From contig NZ_CP019304.1 of NCBI RefSeq assembly GCF_001969265.1, positions 4,836,001 to 4,900,000 of the forward strand: a stretch of DNA of 64,000 bases, given 5' to 3'. This document shows, one piece after another, positions 42,352 through 51,479 of this stretch; the stretch's first letter is position 1; each line of letters opens with the position of its first letter. Made by a program: the position numbers and the translations under genes. The notes under the pieces are model-generated. The model ran no database searches and was not told where the DNA came from. It saw nothing but the letters and a program-made list of their open reading frames with translations. Source of the stretch: Arthrobacter sp. QXT-31. Lineage in GTDB: Bacteria > Actinomycetota > Actinomycetes > Actinomycetales > Micrococcaceae.

Positions 42352-43593
42352 TCAGCGGGCGTGCGATTCATCCGCGGCGGCACCCTGCCGGCGGCTGGCA
42401 TACAGGAACGGCACGGCGAGTATCTGGAGCACGCCGCTGACCGCCAGCGACGCCGGGTAGCCGGACACGTCGGCGGTCCGCCCCAGCAGCGGCTGCACCA
42501 CCACGCCGCCGCTCGACCCCATGAGGGACGCGAAACTGAGCACCGTCGCCCGCTGCCTGGACTCGATCATGTCATTGAGGTAAGCCTGCCCCACGGGAGT
42601 CCCCACCTCGGCCACGAGGGCCCACAGAGCCAGCAGCACCAGGGCCACCCAGAACTCCCGGGTGAAGCCGAGCGCCACCAGGATCACCGCGCTCCCCGCT
42701 CCGCTGAGGATCAGTACCGTGGTGCGCTTGCGGACCAGGCGCCGGACGCGCGGTGCCAGCCAGCCGCCAAGAATCTCCGCCCCGGCAACGATGGCCGCCG
42801 CAAGGCCCGCGATGGCGTACGCGCCGCGGTCGCCGAACAGCTCAAGCAGGAACGGCTGCAGGGCATAGAAAACATAAATCCCGACTCCGGCCGTAAACGG
42901 CGCGGACAGCATCACGTAGCGCACGGGCGGATTTTTCAGGCCCTTCTCAATGGAGGCCGCCAGCACGGCCCGCGTCGCCCGAAGGGGATGTGCTGAGCGT
43001 TCGGGGGTGAAGCCGACGTCGTGCATCAGCCACAGGGCCACCGTGAACATCGCCATCAGCACGCCTACCCGCAGCAGGAAAGGCACACCCAGGTCCGTGG
43101 CCTGGGCGATCACGCCGCCGGCGACAGACCCGATGAGCATGGCGGTGCCGGACACCATCTGGCCGCGCCCGAGCACCGTCTCCAGCGCGCCGTCGTACCC
43201 GGAGAAGTGCAGCGCATCCACCAGCCAGGCCTCCACCGCGCCGGAGAAGAAAGTGAAGCCCAGGCCCAGCAGCACGGACACCACCGCCCACGACCAGAAC
43301 GGCGCGGAGAGTTGCCACAGAAAATAGTAGAGGAGCGTCGAGACGGACAGCGTGGCGGTGCCGAGCAGGAAGGAAACCCGGCGGCCCCAGCCGTCGGCCA
43401 CCACTCCGGTGGGCACCTCGAAAATGACCATCCCGGCGGTGAAGAACGCGTTCGCGGCAAAGGCTTCGAGGTTGGAGAGCCCGGCATCGAGCAGGAAGAG
43501 CGTGTTGATGCCCCAGATGAAGGAGGCCGCAAGGGTATTTCCCAGCGTCAACGTCAGGTAGATGCGCTGCACCTTGCGGGCTGCCGGGTTCAT
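42352..43593 (-). CDS. MFS transporter
   Basis: The 413-residue protein, starting MNPAARKVQRIYLTLTLGN, has about twelve hydrophobic helices. Family features include GVVADGWGRRVSFLLGTATLS, the motif-A loop after helix 2. The second half has LAPRVRRLVRKRTTVLILSGAG and EVGTPVGQAYLNDMIESRQRATVLSFASL. It resembles drug/sugar MFS exporters, and the substrate is not predictable. I chose the internal ATG because the longer frame to 43926 overlaps the promoter and coding start of the divergent debranching-like gene. Confidence 0.85.
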   Translation of the reverse strand: MNPAARKVQRIYLTLTLGNTLAASFIWGINTLFLLDAGLSNLEAFAANAFFTAGMVIFEVPTGVVADGWGRRVSFLLGTATLSVSTLLYYFLWQLSAPFWSWAVVSVLLGLGFTFFSGAVEAWLVDALHFSGYDGALETVLGRGQMVSGTAMLIGSVAGGVIAQATDLGVPFLLRVGVLMAMFTVALWLMHDVGFTPERSAHPLRATRAVLAASIEKGLKNPPVRYVMLSAPFTAGVGIYVFYALQPFLLELFGDRGAYAIAGLAAAIVAGAEILGGWLAPRVRRLVRKRTTVLILSGAGSAVILVALGFTREFWVALVLLALWALVAEVGTPVGQAYLNDMIESRQRATVLSFASLMGSSGGVVVQPLLGRTADVSGYPASLAVSGVLQILAVPFLYASRRQGAAADESHAR

Positions 43594-43788
43594 CGCCCCG
43601 CTGTCCGTCCCGGCGCGAAGTTGGGGCACGCACCCATTCTCTCCGTGTTTACGGAGGGCCGCCAGAGACCCTTTTATCGCCGCCCGTTCGGGCGTAGCGT
43701 CGTGCCCAAGGGAGTTGGCGGCAGCCTGGTAGTGCGGCTCCGGTCCGCACGGCGCCGCTTTCTTCTTGAGCCGTCGAAGGAGGCGGGA

Positions 43789-45942
43789 ATGGCTGCTGGC
43801 TGGAATGCTGATACGGCTGCCGGCCCTGTAGGAACGGGCACGGTCACCCTGGTGGAAGGCTCGTCCTTCTGCATTTCCTTGGCGAACGGGGATATCCATC
43901 CGGAGCATCCGCACGGGGTCTTTCATGAGGACACCCGGATCCTGTCCCGCTGGAACCTGTCCGTGAACGGCCAGCCCCTGGAGCCGCTGACGGCGGAGAC
44001 CAAGGAGCCTTACCGGGCACTGTTCATCGGCCGTGTCCCCCGCTCCGATGGGTACGCGGACAGCCCCCTGATCGTCGAACGGCTGCGGGAGGTGGGCGCC
44101 GGCATCCTCGAGGAGATCACCATCCGGAACTACTCCGCGGAGGCCACCGAATGCGTCGTTTCCCTCACCGTTGAATCTGATTTCGCGGACCTTTTCGAGG
44201 TGAAGGAAGCACGTGTCCAGCGGCGCTGGGAGGAGTCCCGCCAGCCCGAGGGCGACTCCCTGGTGATCAGGGCCAGTTGGCAGAATCTGGTGAAGGGCGT
44301 CGTCGTTGATGCCCGCGGCGCCGAGGTCACCTCAGATTCCGTCACTTACCGGACAGTGGTCCCTGCCCGCGGCGAATGGAGCTCGCGGGTAAGCGTGGCG
44401 CCTGCCGCCGACGGCGGCGGGGTCCCGCCGTCGTCCTTGGTCCGCCCGGTCGGCGAGGTGTCATCGAGCGACCGCCGCCGGCAGGAATGGGTGGCCAAAA
44501 TTCCCAAGCTGCACATGGGCAACCGCTCCATAGAAAGGACCTTGCGCCGCAGCTATGATGACCTGGGCGCGCTCCGGATCGAGGACCCGGCGCATCCCGA
44601 GCGGATTGTCGTGGCTGCGGGGGCGCCCTGGTTCATGACGCTGTTTGGCCGGGACTCGTTGTGGGCGTCGGAAATGGCGCTGCCGGTGGATCCCTCCCTG
44701 GCGCTGGGCACCCTGCAGACGCTGGCCGACCGGCAGGGCAAAGTGGTGGACCCCATGAGCGAGGAGGAGCCCGGGAAGATCCTGCACGAGGTCAGGCTGG
44801 GTGTCTCCAGCGGGCTGGCGCTGGGCGGCAAGTCCGCGTACTACGGGAGCGTCGACGCCACCCCGCAGTTCGTCATGGCGCTCGGTTCGGTCAGCCGCTG
44901 GGGATTCGGCCGGGACACCATCGCCGCGCTGCTGCCCCACGCAGACCGGGCGCTGGACTGGGTGCGGAACTACGGCGACAAGGACGGCGACGGATTCGTC
45001 GAGTATGAGCGACTCAACGACCAGGGCCTGATCAACCAGGGCTGGAAGGACTCGTGGGACGGCATCAACTTTGCCGACGGGACGCTGGCGAAGCCGCCGA
45101 TCGCGCTCTGCGAAGTCCAGGCCCTGGTGTACTCGGCGTTTATGTCCCGGGCGTGGATGGCGTACGACGCCGGCGACGCAGCTTTGGCGGCAAAGCTTAC
45201 GGAGGAAGCGGCGCAGCTGAAGAAGAAATTCAACGAACAGTTCTGGCTGCCCGACCGCGGCTACTACGCTGTGGCGCTCGACCGGGACAAGCGGCCCGTT
45301 GACGCGTGCACGTCCAACATGGGGCAGTGCCTGTGGCACGGCATTGTGGATGACGACAAGCTGCCGCTGGTGGCCGAGCGCCTGATGTCGCCGGAGATGT
45401 TCAGCGGCTGGGGCGTCCGGACGCTGGGCACCGACATGGGCGCCTATAATCCCGCCAGCTACCACAACGGCTCGGTCTGGCCGCACGACAATGCCATCAT
45501 CGCCGTTGGCCTGCTGCGCTACGGCTTCGTGGAGGAGGCGCAGCGGATCTCCACCGCCCTGCTGGAGGCAGCCGATTACACGGACGGCCGGCTCCCGGAA
45601 CTGTTCTGCGGCTTCAGCCGGGACCAGGTCACGGAGCCGGTGCCGTATCCGACGGCGTGCTCCCCGCAGGCGTGGGCGGCCACCACACCGATCATGCTGG
45701 TGACCAGCCTCATGCGGTACGACGCGCACGTGTCCCGAGGCGGCGTGTGGATGGACCCGGTCCTGCCGGAATCCTACGGAGACCTGCATATTACGAACGC
45801 CCCCATGGGCGGCGGCCGGATCACCATCAAGGTCACGGATTCCGAACCCTCCGTGCTGGGACTCCCGGAAGGACTGACCTTCCACCGCGAGCACCGGCCC
45901 TGGCTGACGGAGCTGATGGCGGAGGCCGGGCTGGGAAAGTAG
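43789..45942 (+). CDS. Glycogen-debranching-like glycosidase (paralogue 2)
   Basis: The 717-residue protein has AAGGAGG ahead of the ATG. It shares its whole layout with the gene at 23236: VTLVEGSSFCIS, GVFHEDTRILSRWNLSVNGQPLEPL, APWFMTLFGRDSLWASEMALPVDPS, NQGWKDSWDGINFADGTL, NMGQCLWHGIVDDDKLPLVAERLMSPEMFSGWG. It differs mainly in the N-terminal beta domain and C-terminus. It is a cytoplasmic GH15/GH133-like (alpha/alpha)6 enzyme, probably acting on alpha-1,6 or alpha-1,1 glucosidic bonds. The two paralogues lie 18 kb apart in the same orientation. Confidence 0.85.
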   Translation: MAAGWNADTAAGPVGTGTVTLVEGSSFCISLANGDIHPEHPHGVFHEDTRILSRWNLSVNGQPLEPLTAETKEPYRALFIGRVPRSDGYADSPLIVERLREVGAGILEEITIRNYSAEATECVVSLTVESDFADLFEVKEARVQRRWEESRQPEGDSLVIRASWQNLVKGVVVDARGAEVTSDSVTYRTVVPARGEWSSRVSVAPAADGGGVPPSSLVRPVGEVSSSDRRRQEWVAKIPKLHMGNRSIERTLRRSYDDLGALRIEDPAHPERIVVAAGAPWFMTLFGRDSLWASEMALPVDPSLALGTLQTLADRQGKVVDPMSEEEPGKILHEVRLGVSSGLALGGKSAYYGSVDATPQFVMALGSVSRWGFGRDTIAALLPHADRALDWVRNYGDKDGDGFVEYERLNDQGLINQGWKDSWDGINFADGTLAKPPIALCEVQALVYSAFMSRAWMAYDAGDAALAAKLTEEAAQLKKKFNEQFWLPDRGYYAVALDRDKRPVDACTSNMGQCLWHGIVDDDKLPLVAERLMSPEMFSGWGVRTLGTDMGAYNPASYHNGSVWPHDNAIIAVGLLRYGFVEEAQRISTALLEAADYTDGRLPELFCGFSRDQVTEPVPYPTACSPQAWAATTPIMLVTSLMRYDAHVSRGGVWMDPVLPESYGDLHITNAPMGGGRITIKVTDSEPSVLGLPEGLTFHREHRPWLTELMAEAGLGK

Positions 45943-45960
45943 GGGCCGCCGTCGTTCCTT

Positions 45961-45988
45961 GGGAGCCGTTCTTCGGGAGCTGTTCTTC
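45961..45988 (+). repeat. 14-bp tandem repeat in a convergent gap
   Basis: GGGAGCCGTTCTTC (45961-45974) is followed directly by GGGAGCTGTTCTTC (45975-45988), one mismatch apart, in the 58-base gap between the debranching-like gene and the converging exonuclease gene. It probably arose by slippage, and no function is apparent. Confidence 0.6.
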
Positions 45989-46000
45989 GGGTGCGGCGGG

Positions 46001-46939
46001 CTAGGGGCGGCGGTCCAGCGCCTCCAGGAGCCGCCGGACCGAACCGCCAAGGTTCCAATCAGCGGTGAGCTGCTCGAGTTCCGCACGTGCCTCGCCGGCT
46101 ACCGGCTGCAGTTCGGCGCCCGCCTCCTCAAGGGAGGGCAGTTCCAGGTTGCGCACAACATTGACGACGTCGGGAGCCACCTTGAGGTAGCCGGCGGCGG
46201 CCGCAAGCTTGGACCGCACCGAGGCAGACACGCCGCCTGCCGGATCCGCCGCCGCCGCGAGCAGCCCCTCGAGGGTGCCGTGTTCCAGGAGCAGGGCGGC
46301 GGCGGTCTTCTCGCCGATGCCGGCGACGCCCGGCAGCCCGTCCGAGGCGTCACCGCGGAGGGTTGCGTAGTCGGCATACTGCTGGGGCAGCACCCGGTAC
46401 TTCCCGACGACCGCGGCGTCAGTCATGATCTCAAGGTTCTTCATGCCGCGGGCGGTGTAGATCACGCGGACCTGCCGGGCGTCGTCGACCAGCTGGAAGA
46501 GGTCCCGATCCCCCGTCACCACGTCCACGGGAAGGTCCGCGTGGCTGGCGTAGGTGCCCACGACGTCGTCGGCCTCATGTTCGGGTGCGCCCACAACGGC
46601 AATGCCGGCGAGATCCAGGACGTGGCGGATCAGCGGGAGCTGCGCCTCCAGCCCGTCCGGCACCACCTCCACATCAGCCGCGCCGGCCACTGCTTCCGCC
46701 ACCCGGTGCGACTTGTAGGTCGGAATGAGGTCCACCCGCCACTGCGGACGCCAGTCGTCGTCCCAGCACGCCACCAGATGCGTGGCGCCGTAGTCGGTGG
46801 TGAGCCGCGCGATCATGTCGAGCAGGCCGCGCACGGCATTGACCGGGGTGCCGTCAGCGCGGCGGATGGTGTCCGGCAGCCCGTAGAAGGCACGGAAGTA
46901 CAGGGAGGCGGTGTCGAGCAGCATCAGGCGGTTGACCAT
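46001..46939 (-). CDS. 5'-3' exonuclease (FEN-like, Pol I N-domain type)
   Basis: The 312-residue protein starts MVNRLMLLDTASLYFRAF (AGGA eight bases upstream); longer frames overlap the divergent glycosylase. Acidic metal-site residues appear in LLDTAS, ACWDDDWRP, PEHEADDVVGTYA and VTGDRDLFQL. The helix-3-turn-helix DNA-binding motif is LPGVAGIGEKTAAALLLEHG. It is a stand-alone flap/RNA-primer exonuclease, commonly found alongside PolA in actinobacteria. It is divergent from the HhH-GPD gene with 67 bases between starts. Confidence 0.93.
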   Translation of the reverse strand: MVNRLMLLDTASLYFRAFYGLPDTIRRADGTPVNAVRGLLDMIARLTTDYGATHLVACWDDDWRPQWRVDLIPTYKSHRVAEAVAGAADVEVVPDGLEAQLPLIRHVLDLAGIAVVGAPEHEADDVVGTYASHADLPVDVVTGDRDLFQLVDDARQVRVIYTARGMKNLEIMTDAAVVGKYRVLPQQYADYATLRGDASDGLPGVAGIGEKTAAALLLEHGTLEGLLAAAADPAGGVSASVRSKLAAAAGYLKVAPDVVNVVRNLELPSLEEAGAELQPVAGEARAELEQLTADWNLGGSVRRLLEALDRRP

Positions 46940-47006
46940 GACTGATCCTGACACGGATTCACCGCACCGTGCCCGTAACACGGGGCGAAAGTGGGAGGAT
47001 GGGCCC

Positions 47007-47594
47007 ATGGAATTGCACATCACCGGCGACGACGCCGCCGACAAACTGCTCAGCGATGACGCCTTCGCCCTGCTCACCGGCATGCTGCTGGACCAGCAGG
47101 TGACCATGGAGTCCGCGTTTGCCGGCCCCGAGAAAATCCGTACGCGCATCGGCTCCATCAGTCCGGCCGCCGTCGCCGAATATGACCCGGCAGGCTTCGT
47201 TGAAGTCTTCAAGGAACGCCCGGCAGTGCACCGCTTCCCCGGCTCCATGGCCGCCCGCGTCCAGGCGCTCGCCGAGGCTGTGCAGAGCGACTGGGATGGC
47301 GAAACGACCGCCATCTGGACCCGGGATGAGCCGGATGGCAAGGAAGTGCTCCGCCGGCTGAAGGCCCTGCCGGGGTTCGGTGATCAGAAGGCCAGGATTT
47401 TCCTGGCGCTGCTCGGCAAGCAGTGCGGGCTCCAGGCGCCGGGCTGGCGCGAGGCCGCCGGCCATTACGGCGAGGAGGGTTCGTACCTCTCTGTTGCGGA
47501 CATCGTGGACCCCGAGTCGCTGACCAAGGTGCGCGCCAGCAAGCAGGCTGCCAAGGCCGCCGCTAAGGCCGCCAAGGCGCCCGCCGCGGGTTAG
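47007..47594 (+). CDS. HhH-GPD-type base-excision DNA glycosylase
   Basis: The 195-residue protein starts at the ATG after GGGAGG. It opens with MELHITGDDAADKLLSDDAFALLTGMLLDQQVTMESAFAG and contains the helix-hairpin-helix LKALPGFGDQKARIFLALLGKQ, as in the HhH-GPD superfamily protein annotated across Arthrobacter and Streptomyces. The family removes damaged bases; substrate range is not predictable. The C-terminus is a Lys/Ala-rich tail (SKQAAKAAAKAAKAPAAG), which may add nonspecific DNA affinity. Confidence 0.88.
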   Translation: MELHITGDDAADKLLSDDAFALLTGMLLDQQVTMESAFAGPEKIRTRIGSISPAAVAEYDPAGFVEVFKERPAVHRFPGSMAARVQALAEAVQSDWDGETTAIWTRDEPDGKEVLRRLKALPGFGDQKARIFLALLGKQCGLQAPGWREAAGHYGEEGSYLSVADIVDPESLTKVRASKQAAKAAAKAAKAPAAG

Positions 47595-47678
47595 TGATTC
47601 GAAGTACGACGGCGGGCGGTTGCCTTGGACTGCCGGGTGCTTGGCTGCCTGACACTCGCCTATTAAGTACTCGCCACC

Positions 47679-48143
47679 TCAGTACTCGCCCTTGATCACG
47701 AAGTAGGAGCCGCGGATCACCCCGGCCAGCTTCGACTTCTGGCGCGCGAACTTGAAGTTTGATGCCAGTTCCTCGGGGACTTCCATGCCCTCTGAGAGCT
47801 TGAATCCCACTGCCCGCTTGCTTCCCTCCTCAAGGCCGTACATCACGTTGATGGAAAGCCCGGATTCGTAGAACACGTAGGCCATCCGGAACCCGTCCAC
47901 CTCGAAGGACGTCACCTCCAGCGGACGGGATGAGATGACGATGTTGCGCTCCTCGGCGAGGATGCGGTTCACCCACTCAAGGGTGTCCGGTGCGTCGCCT
48001 GCCGGCTGGACGGTGAAGACGTGGCCGTACTTGTTCATGTAGTAGCGCGCCTCGTTGGCGCGCAGTCCGGCCAGGGTTTCCGCCACCGGGGACGGCTCCA
48101 GACCCACGGTGGATACGTTCTGGAAGTCTACGGTGTATGGCAT
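47679..48143 (-). CDS. Conserved hypothetical protein
   Basis: The 154-residue protein starts MPYTVDFQNVSTVGLEPSPVAE with an excellent AGGAGGGCGC before the ATG. It is an alpha/beta protein with no signal or membrane segment. Recognisable blocks are LAGLRANEARYYMNKYGHVFTV and SSRPLEVTSFEVDGFRMAYVFYESG. I recall related proteins in other Micrococcaceae but no assigned function. It stands alone upstream of the amine-catabolism cluster. Confidence 0.75.
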   Translation of the reverse strand: MPYTVDFQNVSTVGLEPSPVAETLAGLRANEARYYMNKYGHVFTVQPAGDAPDTLEWVNRILAEERNIVISSRPLEVTSFEVDGFRMAYVFYESGLSINVMYGLEEGSKRAVGFKLSEGMEVPEELASNFKFARQKSKLAGVIRGSYFVIKGEY

Positions 48144-48258
48144 GCGCCCTCCTGGTGCCTGGTTCTTCACATGATGACTGATCGCACTCCAAACCCTACG
48201 TGCAGGGTGGCGGACGGGCTTCTCGATTCCTGATTGATCACCACAAATACAACCAGCG

Positions 48259-49605
48259 CTAATACCGCCAGCGCAGCGCGTCGATCACGGCGTCACGGTC
48301 AAGCTTGGCGAACCTCTCGGCTTCGCCGCGCCGCACTGCCACATAAGCCTCCAGAAGTTCATGCCCCAATGCTGTGCGGAGGAGACTGCTGCCCTCCAGA
48401 TCATCCAAGGCCGTGAACATGTCCGGAGCAAACGCCCGGATGTCCAGGCGCTCCCGCTCGGCCTCGTTCAAGGTTCCGGGGTCCACGGTGACCTCGGCCG
48501 GCAGTTTGAGCTGTCGTTTGAACCCGTCCAATGCCGCCGCCAGAATCGCTGCCACTGCAAGGTACTGGTTGGCGGAACCGTCACAGCATTTCACTTCAAC
48601 GTTCGATTGCTGGTCCTCGTAGCCCTTCAGTCCCGGCACGAAACGGATGGCAGCCTCCCGGTTGCCCGTACCCCAGCAGATGAAACTGCCCGCCCATTGT
48701 TGCGGCCGAAGCCGGGCCAAGCTCAGCGCGCTTCCGCCCAGCAATGCCACGCTTTCGGCCAGCTTCCCGAGGACGCCCGCGATCATGCTCCCGCCTGCAG
48801 GGCCCATCCGCGTGGCGGCCGCAGCATCGCTGAAGAGGTTGCCGTCCGTGTTCCGGGCGGAGAAATGTATGTGGCATCCGTTGGTGGCCGTTCGGGAATC
48901 CGCAATGGGCGAGTAGGAAACCTGCAGTCCGTGCCGGCGGGAAACCCGGGAGACGATGAATCGGGCCAGAAGGTAGTCATCCACGGCCTGGACCGGGTTT
49001 CGCGCGGCCAGGGCGATTTCGATCTGGCCCTGGCCATACTCGGGGTGAATCTGTTCAACCGGAACGCCGGCGTCCACCAGCGCCGTGAGCACCTCCAGGT
49101 TCCATGCTTCCAGCTGAAGGAATGCGGCCGCTCCATAGCCGGGGCCGCCGTGCGCCAGAACCGGTGCTTCCGGGCTGCCGCTGAATACCGTGAATTCCAG
49201 CTCGAAGCCGACCGAAGCCTCCAGTCCGGCTGCTGCCCATTCTGCAGCAACACGCTTGAGTGCTGTGCGCGGGCAGGTCGGATAAGGGACACCGTGCAGG
49301 TCCACCAGGTCGGCGGGCGCCCAGGCAAGGCCGCTTGCCTTGTCGACGACGGCAACGGCTGAGCGGTCCGGCATGCCGCGCAGGTCGCCGACGATCGGAT
49401 CGATCTGCGATGACCGGGTGACGTGGTCGTCAGCAGCCAGCAGGACTCCGACACTGACCGAGACGCCGCAGCCATTGGTGAAGGCGCCCTCTACTTTGGG
49501 GCCCGGGAGAACTTTGACCCGTGAAACGCCCGCATTGTCCAGACAGGAAATGACAAGTGCTCTTACATGCTGCAGATCCATGTCCGCCTTTGGATTCGAA
49601 GTCAC
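48259..49605 (-). CDS. Glutamine synthetase-family ligase (gamma-glutamyl-amine synthetase-like)
   Basis: The 448-residue protein has a GTG start at 49605 supported by GAAAGGAAA. GS active-site signatures are GFELEFTVFSG (metal Glu pair), NGCHIHFSAR and the terminal EVKCCDGSANQYLAVAAILAAALDG. It lacks the full adenylylation loop of GlnA1. Sitting directly after a FluG-type amidohydrolase and near an amine oxidase and permease, it is more likely to glutamylate a polyamine or monoamine than ammonia. The C-terminal residues (RTALGHELLEAYVAVRRGEAERF) fit GlnA3/GlnA4-like enzymes. Substrate is inferred from context. Confidence 0.85.
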   Translation of the reverse strand: MTSNPKADMDLQHVRALVISCLDNAGVSRVKVLPGPKVEGAFTNGCGVSVSVGVLLAADDHVTRSSQIDPIVGDLRGMPDRSAVAVVDKASGLAWAPADLVDLHGVPYPTCPRTALKRVAAEWAAAGLEASVGFELEFTVFSGSPEAPVLAHGGPGYGAAAFLQLEAWNLEVLTALVDAGVPVEQIHPEYGQGQIEIALAARNPVQAVDDYLLARFIVSRVSRRHGLQVSYSPIADSRTATNGCHIHFSARNTDGNLFSDAAAATRMGPAGGSMIAGVLGKLAESVALLGGSALSLARLRPQQWAGSFICWGTGNREAAIRFVPGLKGYEDQQSNVEVKCCDGSANQYLAVAAILAAALDGFKRQLKLPAEVTVDPGTLNEAERERLDIRAFAPDMFTALDDLEGSSLLRTALGHELLEAYVAVRRGEAERFAKLDRDAVIDALRWRY

Positions 49606-49658
49606 AGCATTTCCTTTCGTTTGTTCACGCCCGGCATTGGTCACGCACTCGGCACTGT

Positions 49659-50813
49659 TTATGCGATCGGCATTGGGCCTTCGGGGTTCAGCTTGTAGAC
49701 ACGCCTGGCATTTTCCGAGGCAAGCATGCTGGCGATGTTGTCGGCGTCGTTCGCTGTTGCCCACCCGGATGCAACCCATTCGTCCATCACGGACGCCACG
49801 GCGGTTCGCCAGTTGGCGGCACTCACGGCGTAGTGCTCGCCAAGGCCGTACGCATCTGATGAGTAAAGGATCTTGCTGAAGGGTGCGATTTCCATCGCCT
49901 GGCGGATGGCCCTGCCGGCACTGGGACCGAGGTAATGCGAGACCAGGCCCACATCGAGGTAGACGTGCGGGAAGACCTGGGCCAAGATCCCGGCTTCCCT
50001 GATGAAGGGATAGCAGTGCAGGAGCATGAAGTCGATGCCCAACGTCCTGGTGGCGCGGAAGAGCGGAGTGAGCCGGGACGGATCAGCCCGGAAGAGCTCA
50101 ACATCCCCGTCGCCGTAGCCCGTGTGGAGCTGGATGGGAAGGCCCGTCCCGATCCCGGCCCAGAGCCCGAACCGCAGCAGGACGGGGTCAGTGACCCTGA
50201 AGGTTCCGGTCTTCTCCGCGTTGAAGAACCACGTATCAGCGGCTTGAAGCACCTCACGGCCGGAGGGCGGTTCCGCGGGGATGTCGAAGCCATGACGGTA
50301 GGCAAGAATGGATTTCAGCCCCGCTGCCTCCCTGGCTCGGGCAGCCAGCGCCTCCGGGAACTTCGCAACGAAGCCCGCTGCCGTGGATTCGGCCGCCAGG
50401 AGTTCGGCTACGCGCTCGATCCGGACGATCTCGTGAACCCCGGCACCGGCACAGGCAGCCATGGCGGCGGGGTCCAGCAGCCGGGCATCCGGTATGCCTG
50501 TCTCGAGGAGATAGTCCGATGTCCCCGTACTGCCGAGCAGCAGCCGGTTTGCTTCCGCGGCCCCGATGTTCCTGCGTTGGGCGAGATATTCGTCCATCGG
50601 TGCCAGCGGCTCGAGCCCGAGGACCGGTGCGCAGCAACGGCGCACCGCCAGCCCGAAGGGTGATTCGAGGCTGTCCGTGCCCTCCGGCGCCGGCCAGTCG
50701 GATTCTGTGGCCAGGCTCCTGAACTCGTCGTCGTTCAGTTCGGCGTCAACCACACCGTGGCTGTGGTGATCGATCAGGGGCAGGTCAACCCTGCGGCTGC
50801 TCGTGTCGGTCAT
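49659..50813 (-). CDS. Amidohydrolase, FluG N-domain type
   Basis: The 384-residue TIM-barrel amidohydrolase has metal ligands in LIDHHSHGVVD (HxH motif), QLHTGYGDGD, LLHCYPF and the aspartate of YSSDAYGLGEHY. This resembles the amidohydrolase half of fungal FluG, where it is fused to a glutamine-synthetase domain. Here the GS-like gene follows after 53 bases on the same strand, giving a split FluG pair. It probably hydrolyses a gamma-glutamyl amide or related intermediate. The ATG at 50813 is near a short leader, and no strong ribosome binding site is seen. Confidence 0.85.
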   Translation of the reverse strand: MTDTSSRRVDLPLIDHHSHGVVDAELNDDEFRSLATESDWPAPEGTDSLESPFGLAVRRCCAPVLGLEPLAPMDEYLAQRRNIGAAEANRLLLGSTGTSDYLLETGIPDARLLDPAAMAACAGAGVHEIVRIERVAELLAAESTAAGFVAKFPEALAARAREAAGLKSILAYRHGFDIPAEPPSGREVLQAADTWFFNAEKTGTFRVTDPVLLRFGLWAGIGTGLPIQLHTGYGDGDVELFRADPSRLTPLFRATRTLGIDFMLLHCYPFIREAGILAQVFPHVYLDVGLVSHYLGPSAGRAIRQAMEIAPFSKILYSSDAYGLGEHYAVSAANWRTAVASVMDEWVASGWATANDADNIASMLASENARRVYKLNPEGPMPIA

Positions 50814-50885
50814 GATCCTGCCAGCTGTTCGTGTCGGGCCACCCTTAGATCGAGTATGGGACCGATGCCACGGGGAGGAAAGCCG

Positions 50886-51461
50886 TCAGGCCGGCCGGTA
50901 TGTCACCATCAGCACCCCGGTCGCGGTGGGGATGGACTCAACCAGCCGCAGCCGGTGCAGTTCATCCTCAGGCCCGAACAACCGGCGGCCCGAGCCGAGC
51001 AGCACCGGGTGGATCATCAGGAACAGTTCGTCGACGAGGCCGTGCGGGAGCAAAGAGCGGACCAGCTGGCCGCTGCCCATGACCACGAGGTTGCCCCCGG
51101 GCTGTTCGCGCAGCGCAGCGACCCGGGCCGGGACGTCCCCGCTCAGGAGCGTGGAGTTTGGCCATGGCAGGTCGGTCTCGGGGTTGGAGGACGCGACGTA
51201 CTTCCGTGTCCCGTTGAGGCCGTCCTTGAACGGGCCGCCGGCGTGGTTCCAGTACGTGAGCATGTCGTCGTAGCTGCGGCGGCCGAACAGCCAGGAGAAG
51301 TCCTTGCCCATCCGCTCGCCCATGGCCGGCATCATTGCCGGGTCGTTGGCTTCCAGGGCCCAGCCGCCATGCCGGAAGCCATCACGGGTGTCTTCATCGG
51401 GGCGGCCCGGCCCCTGCAGGACGCCGTCGAGGCTGACGTGGTTCACGACCAGAACGCGCAT
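50886..51461 (-). CDS. Dihydrofolate reductase-family (RibD-C-like) oxidoreductase
   Basis: The 191-residue protein starts MRVLVVNHVSLDGVLQGPG, and has FGRRSYDDMLTYWN, KYVASSNPETDLPWPNSTLL, VVMGSGQLVRSLLPHGLVDELFLMIHPVLLGSGRRLF. These are the signatures of RibD C-terminal/DHFR-like reductases common in actinobacteria. They bind NADPH; the substrate is unknown. It lies 18 bases after the TetR gene at 51480 on the same strand, so it is probably in that regulator's operon. Confidence 0.88.
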   Translation of the reverse strand: MRVLVVNHVSLDGVLQGPGRPDEDTRDGFRHGGWALEANDPAMMPAMGERMGKDFSWLFGRRSYDDMLTYWNHAGGPFKDGLNGTRKYVASSNPETDLPWPNSTLLSGDVPARVAALREQPGGNLVVMGSGQLVRSLLPHGLVDELFLMIHPVLLGSGRRLFGPEDELHRLRLVESIPTATGVLMVTYRPA

Positions 51462-51479
51462 GCGGTACTCCGTCCGATA

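Noticed and set aside
43021..43788. Long upstream extension of the second debranching-like protein
   Set aside because: It overlaps the MFS gene antisense. An AAGGAGG site and the family start lie at 43789.
44461..46086. Minus-strand 541-codon frame opposite the second debranching-like gene
   Set aside because: The plus-strand frame encodes a complete glycosidase with a strong ribosome binding site; the antisense frame has no motifs.
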